A stretch of DNA of 64,000 bases from contig OZ244872.1 of NCBI GenBank assembly GCA_965221215.1, positions 248,001 through 312,000 on the forward strand, given 5' to 3'. Both the position numbers and the translations under genes were made by a program. The notes below the pieces were generated by a model. That model did no database searches. It saw only the letters and a program-made list of their open reading frames with translations, and was not told the origin of the DNA. This document shows, piece by piece, positions 25,677 to 35,600 of this stretch. Position 1 is the stretch's first letter, and the number at the start of each line of letters is the position of its first letter. The DNA comes from Aldehydirespirator sp965221215. GTDB taxonomy: Bacteria; Actinomycetota; Acidimicrobiia; Acidimicrobiales; Aldehydirespiratoraceae.

Positions 25677-26370
25677 GAACGACGTCCTCGAGCTGGTCGG
25701 CCGGAACGCCGAACTCTTCGGCCAGGTCGCCTAGCGCTTCTCCGGCCCAGAACCGGTCGAGTGCATCGGCCACCCGGGCGCCGCCCCGCTCGAAGATCGG
25801 TGCGCCGAAGGATCGGGTCGGGTCCGCTACCACCGCGGCGCGGTCGTAGGCGGGCACATGGATCATCGAGGCATAGCCGTCTGGTCCGTATTCGATGCGC
25901 CGGAGATAGCTCTCGAGCGCATCGACGAAGACGCGCTGATTGCTGCGCACGACAACCAAGTCGGTCGGCTCACAGGCAGAGCCGGCCGCGCGGCACGCCT
26001 CGTCGTAGTCGTACAGCAACTCGGCCCCGTCGGTGTAGAGGCGACGAGACGCCAGCGCGTGCGCGATGCCTATCTGGTGCTGGAGCTCGTCGAGCGCCGG
26101 ACGGACCCGCTGCATCGACACGCCGCTGCTGCGGGCTGCGGCCAGCACGAGCGCCTCTGCCAGGCCGACGAAGGGAAGCGACGGTTGTTGGCGGGTTCGC
26201 GACGGGAGGCAGGTGATGACGGGCTGTCCGATCACGTCGGGGCGGTCCGGGAAGCGCCGTACGTATCCCCGCGCCCAACCCGCGAGCGTTGAGGGAGGAA
26301 CATCCACGATGCGGGCCGCCTCACCCACGGTGTAGAGCGGGACTGAGAATCGGAAGTCGTCATTGTGCAT
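25651..26370 (-). CDS. VapB45-like antitoxin with C-terminal DUF433
   Basis: Antitoxin and probable autorepressor, 239 aa from ATG 26370 with a GGAGGT ribosome-binding site; a TTG three bases upstream is ignored. The N-terminus has a MerR-like HTH (YTVGEAARIVDVPPSTLAGWARG). The C-terminal 60 residues have the DUF433 pattern (GAPIFERGGARVADALDRF, FGVPADQLEDVVRV). Length and two-domain layout match M. tuberculosis VapB45 (Rv2018). Upstream of its toxin, as usual. Confidence 0.82.
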   Translation of the reverse strand: MHNDDFRFSVPLYTVGEAARIVDVPPSTLAGWARGYVRRFPDRPDVIGQPVITCLPSRTRQQPSLPFVGLAEALVLAAARSSGVSMQRVRPALDELQHQIGIAHALASRRLYTDGAELLYDYDEACRAAGSACEPTDLVVVRSNQRVFVDALESYLRRIEYGPDGYASMIHVPAYDRAAVVADPTRSFGAPIFERGGARVADALDRFWAGEALGDLAEEFGVPADQLEDVVRVTSRRAA

Positions 26371-26461
26371 CAACTCTCACCTCCCTGTCGAGGCCCCATT
26401 CAAGCAGCCGGACACCCATTTGATGCGCAGACTCACGCCCTGCGCTGGTGTGTTGAGAGGG

Positions 26462-27115
26462 CTAGAAGATTCGGCCTTCTATTCTGCTGGTGGCTAGCCA
26501 CAGCTCTATGTCTTGGATGGCCTGGGACATGGCCTGGCCTATCAGGTCGAGCTTGCGGACCTGCTCTATGCGGTCACGTACGCCTTCGAGCTCTCGTTTG
26601 GGCAGGAGGTGGCGCAGTATTCCGCAGGCGTCGGCGAGGCAGATGATCACGATGTCTCGCGGGTCGGGGATCTCGTCGCTCAGCAGCACGCCCAGGATGC
26701 GCAGCTTCACCTCGCGCTCCTCGCGGCCGTCGATCAGCGGGTAGCGCCGGGAGCGGAACACCCACAGGAACCGCTCGTCGTGCTGCTCGAGGACGCCGCG
26801 CTCGATGAGGCGGGCCAGCGCCATCTCCTTGATCTCGTCGGCCTGCCGGGCGGTCTGCTCCACCCAGTAGCGGGCGTCGTGCTGCTCGCCGGCTGCGATC
26901 ATCTCCAGCGTCGGGTCGAGCAGGCTGTCGCCCACCGGCGTGGAGTCGACCAGGATGAGGTTCTCGGGATCGGTGTCGATCCGGTTCTCCAGAGCCAGAT
27001 CCATGAGCACCGCCCCGGCCAGCGCATGCTGCATCGACGTGACCGGCACCGGCACGAACTTGCCGTCGTCGTCCCGCAGCGACAGCAGGACGATCTCCTC
27101 CGCGAATCTCAACAT
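26462..27115 (-). CDS. GPP34 (Golgi phosphoprotein 3-like) family protein
   Basis: 217 aa. The N-terminal AEEIVLLSLRDDDGKF and the alternating helical pattern through LAGAVLMDLALENRI are hallmarks of the GPP34 family. In eukaryotes that family binds phosphatidylinositol-4-phosphate at Golgi membranes; in actinobacteria its members are abundant and of unknown function. There is no signal peptide or transmembrane helix. It lies between the VapBC45-like pair and nrdB on the same strand but with gaps, so probably its own transcript. Confidence 0.85.
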   Translation of the reverse strand: MLRFAEEIVLLSLRDDDGKFVPVPVTSMQHALAGAVLMDLALENRIDTDPENLILVDSTPVGDSLLDPTLEMIAAGEQHDARYWVEQTARQADEIKEMALARLIERGVLEQHDERFLWVFRSRRYPLIDGREEREVKLRILGVLLSDEIPDPRDIVIICLADACGILRHLLPKRELEGVRDRIEQVRKLDLIGQAMSQAIQDIELWLATSRIEGRIF

Positions 27116-27172
27116 GGCGCCTTGTGTATCACATGATCCGCGGCCGGGGAAACAGGCTCTGCCGGGCCGCTC

Positions 27173-28300
27173 TCAGAAGTCCTCGTCGAAGGCGACCTCG
27201 CCCTCCACGCCCACCTGGTAGGCCGACACGGTGCGCTCGAAGAAGTTGGACAGCTCCTGCACGTCCTGCAGCTCCATGAACGAGAACGGGTTGCGGCTCC
27301 CGAAGCGCTTCCGCAGCCCCAGCTGCATCAGCCGCTGGTCGGCCACGTACTCCAGGTACGACCGGGTGTCGGCCACCGACATGCCCGGCACGCCCTCGCC
27401 CAGCAGGTCGGCGGCGAACTGGTGCTCGGCGTCCACCGCCTCGGCCAGCATGTTGCTGATGTCGGCGCTGAGCTCGTCGTCGAACAGCTCGGGCTCCTCT
27501 CGGCGCACCGTGCGGATCACCTCGAAGGCGAAGTTCATGTGCATCGACTCGTCGCGGAACACCCAGTTGGTGCCCGCGGCCAGCCCGTTGAGCAGGCCCT
27601 TGGACCGCAGGAAGTACACATAGGCGAAGGCGGCGAAGAAGAACAGGCCCTCGATGCAGGCCGCGAAGCAGATCAGGTTCATCAGGAACCGGCGGCGGTC
27701 GGCGGCGGTGCGCAGTGGCCCGTCGCCCACCGAGTCCATCCACTTGAAGCAGAACTCTGCCTTGGCCCGGATCGACGGGATGTTCTCGATGGCAGCGAAG
27801 GCCTCGGCCCGCTCGCCGTGGTCGGGGATGTAGTTGTCGAGGAGGTTCAGGTAGAACTGCACGTGCAGCGCCTCCTCGAACAGCTGGCGCGACAGGTACA
27901 TCCGGGCCTCGGGCGCGTTGATGTGCTCGTAGAGGTTGAGCACCAGGTTGTTGGCCACGATGGAGTCGCCGGTGGCGAAGAAGGCCACCAGCCGGCGGAT
28001 CAGGTGCTTCTCGGCCGGCATCAGCTTGCGGTCCAGGTCGACCAGGTCGTCGGAGAAGTCGATCTCGTCGACGGTCCAGGTGTTCTTGATCGCGTCGCGG
28101 TACATCTCGAAGAACTGCGGATAGCGCATGGGCCGCAGCGTCAGGTCGAAGCCCGGATCCAAGATGTTGGACCGAAGCGGGAGCGGCCCGGGCCGGGGCT
28201 CGGCCTCCGACTCAGGCGCAAAGCCTGTGGGAGGGGCGGGGACGGCCGAGTCCCGGCCCGGGAGATCCAAAGAATCGACATCGATGTCGGTGATGGCCAT
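27173..28300 (-). CDS. nrdB: Ribonucleotide reductase class I beta subunit
   Basis: Supplies the radical for deoxyribonucleotide synthesis, 375 aa. ATG 28300 overlaps the nrdA stop by one base (TGATG). Metal ligands are visible in FFATGDSIVANN, EEALHVQFY (Glu-x2-His, with the radical Tyr three residues after the His) and RDESMHMNFAFE. Keeping the radical tyrosine points to a class Ia/Ib-type oxygen-dependent enzyme. The C-terminal acidic tail contains the Tyr (VSAYQVGVE) used for radical transfer. The 50-residue N-terminal extension is proline-rich and poorly conserved. Confidence 0.95.
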   Translation of the reverse strand: MAITDIDVDSLDLPGRDSAVPAPPTGFAPESEAEPRPGPLPLRSNILDPGFDLTLRPMRYPQFFEMYRDAIKNTWTVDEIDFSDDLVDLDRKLMPAEKHLIRRLVAFFATGDSIVANNLVLNLYEHINAPEARMYLSRQLFEEALHVQFYLNLLDNYIPDHGERAEAFAAIENIPSIRAKAEFCFKWMDSVGDGPLRTAADRRRFLMNLICFAACIEGLFFFAAFAYVYFLRSKGLLNGLAAGTNWVFRDESMHMNFAFEVIRTVRREEPELFDDELSADISNMLAEAVDAEHQFAADLLGEGVPGMSVADTRSYLEYVADQRLMQLGLRKRFGSRNPFSFMELQDVQELSNFFERTVSAYQVGVEGEVAFDEDF

Positions 28301-30777
28301 CAGTCGCACGCCTCGCAGGTCTCGGGGTTCTCCAGGGAGCAGGCCACCGCCGCCTCGTCGTCGCCATCGCTCGGGTCGGTGCCGTTGGGGCCGGCGCCGT
28401 TGGTGGTGGTCTGGTTGATGCGGGTCGCCGGGCGCGACCGCAGGTAGTAGGTGGTCTTGAGACCCTGCTTCCACGCGTACATGTACATCGACGACAGCTT
28501 CCCGATGGTCGGCGCCTCCATGAACAGGTTGAGCGACTGGCTCTGGTCGATGAAGGCGCCCCGGCCCGCGGCCATCTCGATGAGGGAGCGCTGCGGGATC
28601 TCCCAGGCGGTGCGGTAGACGGAGCGCAGGTCGGCGGGGATGCGCCCGATCTGCTGGATCGAGCCCTCGGCCTTCTTGACGTCGGCGATCATCTTGTCGT
28701 CCCACAGGCCCCGGTCCTTCAGCTCGGCCACGAGATACCGGTTGACCTGCATGAACTCGCCCGACAGGGTCTCGCGTTTGAACAGGTTCGACACCTGGGG
28801 CTCGATGCACTCGTAGCAGCCGGCGATGGCCGCGATGGTGGCGGTCGGGGCGATGGCGATCAGCAGCGAGTTGCGCAGGCCGTGCTCGGCGATCCGCTCG
28901 CGCAGCGGGCCCCAGCGCTCGGGGTCCGACGGCACCGCCCCCCAGAGGTCGAACTGCAGGTCGCCGGCCGCGGCCCGAGTGTCGGCGAAGCCGGGATGGG
29001 CCCCGCTGGCTTCGGCCAGCTCGGTGGAGGCCCACAGGGCGTTGAAGTAGATCTCCTCGGAGATGCGGCGGCTGAGGCTGCGGGCCTCGGCGGAGTCGAA
29101 GGCCAGGCCCAGCTTGAAGAACACGTCTTGCAGGCCCATGAGGCCCAGGCCCACCGGGCGCCAGCGGTGGTTGGAGTCCGCCGACTCGCCGGTCGGGTAG
29201 TAGTTGATGTCGATGACCCGGTCGAGGAAGCCCACTACCAGCCGCACCACCTCGCCGAGCCGCTCGAAGTCGAACCCCGCCGGTGCGCTGCCGTTGGCGG
29301 CGGCTGAGGCAGAGGAGGAGGCGGCGGCGCTCGGCACGAAGGCGCCGAGGTTGACCGAGCCCAGGTTGCACACCGCGGTCTCCTCCGCGCTGGTCACCTC
29401 GATGATCTCGGTGCACAGGTTGGACAGGTGCACCACCCGGTCGCGGGCGTTGGCCCCGCCGACCGGTCCCGGGCCGGTCTGGTTGCACTTGGCGTTGGAG
29501 GCGTCCTTGAACGTCATCCAGCCGTTGCCGGTCTCGGCCAGGGTACGCATCATCCGGGTGTAGAGCTGGCGGGCCGAGACCTGCGTCTCGAAGCGCCCCT
29601 CGGCCTCGGCCTGCTCGTAGATGGCCCGGAACTCCTCGCCGTAGGTGTCGGTCAGCTCGGGCACCTTCTTGGGGTCGAACAGGCTCCACTGCCAGTCCTT
29701 CTCCACCCGCTCCATGAACAGGTCCGGCACCCAGTTGGCGAGGTTGATGTTGTGGGTGCGCCGGGCGTGGTCGCCGGTGTTGTCGCGCAGCTCCAGGAAC
29801 TGCTCGATGTCGGCGTGCCAGGTCTCGAGGTAGACGCAGGCCGCCCCCTTGCGCCGGCCGCCCTGATTGACGGCAGCGACCGACGAGTCGAGGGTCTTGA
29901 GCCAGGGGACGATGCCGTTGGACAGGCCGTTGGTCCCCCGGATCAGCGATCCCTTGGAGCGGATCCGGTGCCAGCCGACGCCGATGCCCCCCGCATACTT
30001 GGAGAGCCGGGCGATGTCGGTGTAGCGCCGGTAGATGCCCTCCAGTGAGTCGGTGGGGGAGTCGAGCAGGTAGCAGCTCGACATCTGGGGATGCATGGTG
30101 CCCGAGTTGAACAGCGTCGGGCTCGACGGCAGGTAGGCCAGCGACGAGATCAGGTCGTAGAAGCGGATGGCCTCTTCGGGGTCGGTGCTCAATCCGCAGG
30201 CCACCCGGAGCATGAAGTATTGCGGGGTCTCGATCACCCGGCGGGTGTCGGGGTGGCGCAGCAGGTAGCGGTCGTACACGGTGCGCAGGCCGAAGAACTC
30301 GAAGTTGCGGTCGCGGCCGGAATCGACCGCCGCGTTGAGGCCGGGGGAGTGGGCCCGCACGAACTCGGCGGTCTCGTCGCCGATCAGCCCGAGGCGGTGG
30401 CCGGTCTCCATGGCCTCGGAGAACCACGGGATGTTCTGGTTGCGGACCTCCTTGTCGATGTAGGTGGCCAGCATTCGGGCTGCGAGCTTCGAGTAGTTGG
30501 GCTCCTCCACGATGAGCCCGGCCGCGGTGCGGATGCTCAGCTCGTCGAGCTCGCGGCTGGTGGCCCCGTCGGCGAGGGCGGCGATGGTGCGGGTGCTGAC
30601 GGTCAGGGGGTCGACTCCGAGCAGGCCCTCGGCCGCCCGGGCCACCGCGTTGACGATCTTGTTCACGTCGACCGGCTCGAGGCTGCCGTTGCGCTTGCGG
30701 ACTCGCATGGTGGTGGGCACCGACGCTGCCGGGGGCGCCTCGGCCACGGAGGTCAGCCGGTCCTGGGTCATTGTCAC
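28300..30777 (-). CDS. nrdA: Ribonucleotide reductase class I alpha subunit
   Basis: Catalytic subunit of 825 aa. GTG 30777 is chosen because GGAGG lies eight bases upstream; ATG 30771 is the alternative. An N-terminal ATP-cone (MRVRKRNGSLEPVDVNKI) suggests dATP feedback. Active-site features include SSCYLLD, NLCTEI, CNLGSVNLG and GCYECIEPQVSN. The C-terminal Cys pair is in PETCEACD. A Ser/Ala-rich insertion (AASSSASAAANGS) near residue 495 is unusual but lies outside the motifs. Forms a bicistronic unit with nrdB. Confidence 0.96.
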   Translation of the reverse strand: MTMTQDRLTSVAEAPPAASVPTTMRVRKRNGSLEPVDVNKIVNAVARAAEGLLGVDPLTVSTRTIAALADGATSRELDELSIRTAAGLIVEEPNYSKLAARMLATYIDKEVRNQNIPWFSEAMETGHRLGLIGDETAEFVRAHSPGLNAAVDSGRDRNFEFFGLRTVYDRYLLRHPDTRRVIETPQYFMLRVACGLSTDPEEAIRFYDLISSLAYLPSSPTLFNSGTMHPQMSSCYLLDSPTDSLEGIYRRYTDIARLSKYAGGIGVGWHRIRSKGSLIRGTNGLSNGIVPWLKTLDSSVAAVNQGGRRKGAACVYLETWHADIEQFLELRDNTGDHARRTHNINLANWVPDLFMERVEKDWQWSLFDPKKVPELTDTYGEEFRAIYEQAEAEGRFETQVSARQLYTRMMRTLAETGNGWMTFKDASNAKCNQTGPGPVGGANARDRVVHLSNLCTEIIEVTSAEETAVCNLGSVNLGAFVPSAAASSSASAAANGSAPAGFDFERLGEVVRLVVGFLDRVIDINYYPTGESADSNHRWRPVGLGLMGLQDVFFKLGLAFDSAEARSLSRRISEEIYFNALWASTELAEASGAHPGFADTRAAAGDLQFDLWGAVPSDPERWGPLRERIAEHGLRNSLLIAIAPTATIAAIAGCYECIEPQVSNLFKRETLSGEFMQVNRYLVAELKDRGLWDDKMIADVKKAEGSIQQIGRIPADLRSVYRTAWEIPQRSLIEMAAGRGAFIDQSQSLNLFMEAPTIGKLSSMYMYAWKQGLKTTYYLRSRPATRINQTTTNGAGPNGTDPSDGDDEAAVACSLENPETCEACD

Positions 30778-31026
30778 GTCGGGTGCCTCCTGTCGCTGGT
30801 GGTCGGCGGATCCCCGCCAGCTGTGGACCCCGCTCAAGACCGGCCACAACTCCGGACCATGAATTACAGCACCGTAACTACACGCGTGTCAAATCGCTTT
30901 GGCGTCACCCCCGCTGAACAGGACTTCTTCGGGCCGGTGGGCGACTGGGAGCGGGTGCGGGCGGGGAAGGTCCGTCGAGTCGGCCTGGCTCGCTCACCTG
31001 CCCGCTCGGCCTCTAGCGTGGCGCGG
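30778..31026. promoter_or_regulatory. Divergent promoter region of nrdAB and an oxygenase gene
   Basis: A 249-bp intergenic region. It holds a 10-bp palindrome ACACGCGTGT and an overlapping leftward TTGACA (complement of 30887-30892) that could be the -35 element for nrdA. Near the right end, 30982-31018 is one copy of a dispersed repeat shared with 53691-53727. I did not find a clear NrdR-box pair. Confidence 0.4.
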
Positions 31027-31998
31027 ATGGAGATTCTCGATGTGGATCTGGTGGCATTCGAGCACGGCGGAAGCGACCGGCGGGCCGCAGTGGTCGACGG
31101 GGTGATGCGCAGCCTGGCCACCGGCTTCGTGTACGTGGCCCACGACCTCGGCGCGGGCGTTATCGACGAGGCCTACGGGCAGCTCGAGGCCTTCTTCGCC
31201 CTGCCGCAGGAGCGCAAGGACCGCTACATCGTGGCCGGCGCCCACGGCCAGACCGGCTACACGCCGATGATGGTGGAGACGGCCGCCGTCTCCGACGTCC
31301 CCGACCTCAAGGAGATGCTCAACTGGGGCGAGCCCGCCCCGCCGGGACATCCGCTGCGTCAGCGCTACCCCCACCGCTACGGGCCGCCCACCCTGCCCGA
31401 GGACGACCAGCCCGGCGTCACCGAGTTGCTGCTCGCCTTCCACGCCTCCGTGCTCGACATTCAGCGCCGGGTGCTGCGGGTGATCGCGGTCGGGCTGGGA
31501 ATCCACGAGGAGTTCTTCGACGTCATGCTCGAGCACGGCGCCACCCTCACCCGGGCCATCCACTACCCGGCGATGGACACCGCCCCCGGCGACGGCTTCA
31601 TGTGGGCCGCCGAGCACGGCGACATCAACCTCATCACCATGCTGCCTCGGGCCACCGCGCCCGGCTTGCAGGTGCGCACCGCCGCCGGCTGGGTGGACGC
31701 GGTGCCGCCGGATGGCAGCGCCATCATCAACACCGGCATGATGCTCGAGCACCTCACCAACGGCGTGATCGGAGCGGGCATCCACCGGGTGGCAGCGTCC
31801 GAGGGCCAGACCGGCGACCGCTACTCGGTGGTGCAGTTCGCCCATCCTACGCCCTGGACGATCCTGTCGCCGCTGCCCACCTGCGTGACCGACGAGCACC
31901 CCCTGAGGTTTCCCACCATCACCTCGGCCGATGCCCTAGACAAGGTGATCTGGGAAATAAACCTAGTAGAAGACGGCCGCCGCCTCGAAGGCCCCTAG
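31027..31998 (+). CDS. Isopenicillin-N-synthase-like Fe(II)/2-oxoglutarate dioxygenase
   Basis: Non-haem iron oxygenase of 323 aa starting at ATG 31027. An N-terminal DIOX_N-like part (GFVYVAHDLG) leads to the double-stranded beta-helix. Its iron ligands are His-x-Asp in EHGDINLIT and the distal His in GIHRVAAS, and the 2-oxoglutarate/substrate Arg-x-Ser is in DRYSVVQF. The family covers 2OG oxygenases, ACC-oxidase-like and IPNS-like enzymes; the substrate is not deducible. It is divergent from nrdAB and convergent with MazEF. Confidence 0.88.
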   Translation: MEILDVDLVAFEHGGSDRRAAVVDGVMRSLATGFVYVAHDLGAGVIDEAYGQLEAFFALPQERKDRYIVAGAHGQTGYTPMMVETAAVSDVPDLKEMLNWGEPAPPGHPLRQRYPHRYGPPTLPEDDQPGVTELLLAFHASVLDIQRRVLRVIAVGLGIHEEFFDVMLEHGATLTRAIHYPAMDTAPGDGFMWAAEHGDINLITMLPRATAPGLQVRTAAGWVDAVPPDGSAIINTGMMLEHLTNGVIGAGIHRVAASEGQTGDRYSVVQFAHPTPWTILSPLPTCVTDEHPLRFPTITSADALDKVIWEINLVEDGRRLEGP

Positions 31999-32011
31999 CC
32001 AAAGCCGGCGC

Positions 32012-32320
32012 TCAGCAGCCCGTCGCAGCTCTCATCGTCTCGCACGCTTCCTCCAGCCTTGCGTCGCTGAGCTGGGTCACGCGTCGCCTGAAGGCGCTTC
32101 GAGGCACGGTAAGGATGGTGTCGAAGTTGACCACGCTGTCGGACGGAACACCGTCGTGGCGTGCCGTGAGCGGCAGTTCGGAGACCAGACCTCGGCGTGT
32201 GCGTGTCAGCGTCGCGACGACCACCGAGTCGATGTGATCCGCAACCGGATCACGTGTCAATACCAACACGGGCCTGTCGCCGTCCGGCACTGCCGCGAAC
32301 CAGACTTCACCCCGACGCAT
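32012..32320 (-). CDS. mazF: MazF/PemK-family mRNA endonuclease toxin
   Basis: Toxin of 102 aa. The N-terminal RRGEVWFAAVP and PVLVLTRDP strands, VVVATLTRT, and the VNFDTILTVPRSAF segment are typical of the CcdB/PemK fold. It starts 14 bp inside the end of the upstream antitoxin gene, so the two are translationally coupled. Lies between an oxygenase gene and ileS. Confidence 0.88.
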   Translation of the reverse strand: MRRGEVWFAAVPDGDRPVLVLTRDPVADHIDSVVVATLTRTRRGLVSELPLTARHDGVPSDSVVNFDTILTVPRSAFRRRVTQLSDARLEEACETMRAATGC

Positions 32321-32558
32321 CTGCCCAGTCGGACCAATCCTCAGGAGGCAGCCAACTTTGGATGGACAGGATCGACAGTTCGTCGGGCTGTAGCGGCATC
32401 GCCTCGTAGATCTCCGCGTCGCGCTCCGCTCCGAGGGAGTTGAGGTAGCGGCGCAGCGCCTCCCGGATCATGTGCGAGACCGAGACTCCCAACGCGTCGG
32501 CCTCTTCCCGCACCCGGCTGGCTTCAGCTTCCGCCATCCGGCAAGTCAACATCGTCAC
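32307..32558 (-). CDS. Ribbon-helix-helix antitoxin of MazF
   Basis: Antitoxin of 83 aa. An RHH fold is indicated by MLTCRMAEAEASRVREEADALGV followed by SVSHMIREALRRYL. The acidic, Trp-containing C-terminus (WLPPEDWSDWAD) is the likely toxin-binding tail. Starts at ATG 32558 and overlaps mazF by 14 bp. Confidence 0.85.
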   Translation of the reverse strand: MTMLTCRMAEAEASRVREEADALGVSVSHMIREALRRYLNSLGAERDAEIYEAMPLQPDELSILSIQSWLPPEDWSDWADASG

Positions 32559-32615
32559 ACAAGCACCCTACGGCGTATGACTACCCCGGGCAAGAGTCCG
32601 AGGGCCGCGGGCGGA

Positions 32616-35600
32616 TTAGCGGTGGCGGGTTGTGTCGCCGGGGTTGCGGGGCTTGGTTGCGCTGGGGGTTAGGTCGCAGCGGGCCACCTGGCCGTCGATG
32701 GCTACCTCGTGGCTGACTAGGCCAGCCAGCCAGCGGCTGGTGGCGGTGGACTTCGCCTCGTCGGCGGACACGGTTACTTGCAGGTCGGTGGCCAGCACCT
32801 GCTCGGCCACGTAGTCGCGCCAGTGCTCTATGGCGGCGGCCTGCTCGGGCGACGACAGCGCCAGCGATGCCTGGATGCGGTCGGTCACCACGTAGCCGTC
32901 GAGGCGGCGGCAGTCCTGGATCGCCCGAACCGCATCTCTGGCCCAGCCCTCGGCCTCCAGTTCGGGCGTGACGTCGGTGTCGAGCACCACCACCGCATCG
33001 CCGGACTGCAATCCGGCTGCGGCGCCGCCCTTGGACGCCTCCACCGCCAGCTCGAAGCTGCCCTCCTCCAACACATGGCCCGCCGCCGTGACGGTGCCGC
33101 CGGCGTTGCGGGTCCAGTCGCCGGCGCGGGCCGCGGCGAACACCTCCTGCACCGAGCGGCCCAGCCGCGGCCCCAGCACCGCTCCGTTGGGCCGCAGCAC
33201 CAGCGACGCGTGGGCCTCGAGGTCGTCGGTCAGCACCACCGACTTGACGTTGATCTCGTCGGCCAGCAGCTCGGCCAGCGGCCCGAGATCCTCCGCGCCC
33301 TCGCCGGCCACGGTGGCCCGCGCCAGCGGCAGGCGCACCCGCAGCCCGGCCTCCTCGCGCACCCGCAGCGCGGCCGAGGCCGCGTCCCGGAGGCGCTCCA
33401 TCCGGGCCACCAGCGCTTCGTCGGCGGGCAGGCCCTCGGCGTCGGGGTCGGGCCAGTCGGCCAGATGCACCGACGCGCCGCCGGTGAGCCCGCCGTGGAT
33501 CTCCTCGGCGACCATGGGCAGGAACGGCGCAGCCACCCGGGTGAGGGTGGTCAGCACTGCATAGAGCGTGTCGAAGGCGGCGGAGTCGGTGTCGGCGCCG
33601 CCCGCGTTCCAGAACCGGTCCCGGCTCCGGCGGATATACCAGTTGTTGAGCGCGTCGATGAAAGCAGAGATCTCGGCCGCGCCGCCGGGCAGGTCGTAGG
33701 CATCCATCCGCTCGGTCACCCGCTGCACCAGCGTGCGGGTCCTCGCCAGGATGTAGCGGTCGAGCACGTCGCCGCTGTCGGTGCGGGGCCCGGCGGTGTA
33801 GCCCTCGGCGTTGGCGTACATGGTGAAGAACGAATAGGCGTTCCAGATCGGCAGCAGGACCCCGCGGGTCACGTCGTCGATCCCGTCGTCGCTGATGCGC
33901 AGGTCGCCGCCCCGCACGATGTTGGCCGACATCAGGTACCAGCGCAGGGCGTCGGCGCCCTGGTGCTCGAAGATGTCGGTGGGCTCGGTGTAGTTGCGCA
34001 GTTTCTTCGACAGCTTGGCGCCGTCGGCGGCCAGCAGGATGCCGTGGCAGATCACGTTGGAGAACGCCGGCCGGTCGAACAGCGCCCCGGCCAGCACATG
34101 CAGGGTGTAGAACCAGCCCCGAGTCTGGTTGATGTACTCCACGATGAAGTCGGCCGGGAAGTGGCTCTCGAACCACTCGGCGTTCTCGAAGGGGTAATGG
34201 ACCTGGGCGAAGGGCATGGAGCCCGACTCGAACCAGCAGTCGAGCACCTCGGGCACCCGCCGCATCACCGATCGGCCGGTGGGGTCGTCGGGGTTGGGCC
34301 GGGTGAGGGCGTCGATGAAGGGCCGGTGCAGATCGTCGGGACGCACCCCGAAGTCGCGCTCGAGCTCGTCGAGCGAGCCGTACACGTCGATGCGGGGATA
34401 GGCGGGATCGTCGCTGCGCCACACCGGGATGGGCGAGCCCCAGAACCGGTTGCGGCTGATCGACCAGTCCCGGGCCCCCTCCAGCCACATGCCGAAACGG
34501 CCGTCGCGCACATGGTCGGGCACCCAGTTGATCTGCTGATTCAGCTCCAGGAGCCGGTCGCGGACTGCGGTGACCCGCACGTACCAGCTGTTGATGGCCC
34601 GGTAGATGATGGGGGTGTCGGTGCGCCAGCAGTACGGATAGTTGTGCTCGTAGCTGTCGTGGCGCACGACCCGGCCCTCGGCCTTGAGGCGGCGGATGAT
34701 CCCGGCGTTGGCCTCGAACACGTTGGTGCCGGCCCAGTCCGACACCGGCTCGGTGAACCGCCCCCGGTCGTCGACGGGCACCGCGCCGGCGATGGCGATC
34801 CCGTTGGCCTCGCAGGTCTCTTGGTCCTCGGCCCCGAAGCCGGGGGCCATGTGGACTATTCCGGTGCCCTCGGCGGTGTCGACGAAGTCGGCGGCCAGCA
34901 CCCGGAAGGCCTCGCGGCGGTGGGCGAAGAAGTCGAACAGCGGGGTGTAGCTGCGCCCGACCAGCCGCTCGCCCGCGACGGTGCCCACCCGGCGGGCGCC
35001 GGCCAGCTGGGCCTCGTAGGCGGCTGCGGCCGCCTCGGCCAGCACGTAGTGGACCCCGCCCTCCTCCATCACGGCATAGTCGATGTTTGGCCCTACCGCC
35101 ACCGCCAGGTTCGACGGCAGCGTCCACGGCGTGGTGGTCCAGGCCAGCAGCCGCGTCGGCGCCGGATCGCCGGGTTCGGGCGCCAGATCGAAGGCGACGG
35201 TGACGGCCGGATCCTGGCGGGGCCGGGTGGCGTCGTCGAGGCGGATCTCGAAGTTGGACAGCGGCGTCTCCGCGCCCCATGAGTACGGCATCACCCGGTA
35301 GGCCTCGTACACCAGGCCCTTGCGGTGCAGCTGGGCGAAGGCCCACATCACCGACTCCATGTAGGGAAGGTCCATGGTCTTGTAGTCGTTGCCGAAATCG
35401 ACCCAGCGGGCCTGGCGGGTGACGGCGTCCTCCCACTGCTGGGTGTAGCGCACCACCGACTGGCGGCAGTGCCGGTTGAACTCGGCGATGCCGAACGACT
35501 CGACGGCCGCCCGACCCGACACGCCCAGCTCGCGCTCGGTCTCCATCTCGGCCGGCAGCCCGTGGCAGTCCCAGCCGAAGCGCCGGTCCACCCGGTTGCC

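Noticed and set aside
27173..30847. Single 1224-codon frame covering nrdB and the antisense-frame of nrdA
   Set aside because: Only its last 375 codons are NrdB; the rest is Arg/Pro/Gly-rich out-of-frame translation of nrdA.
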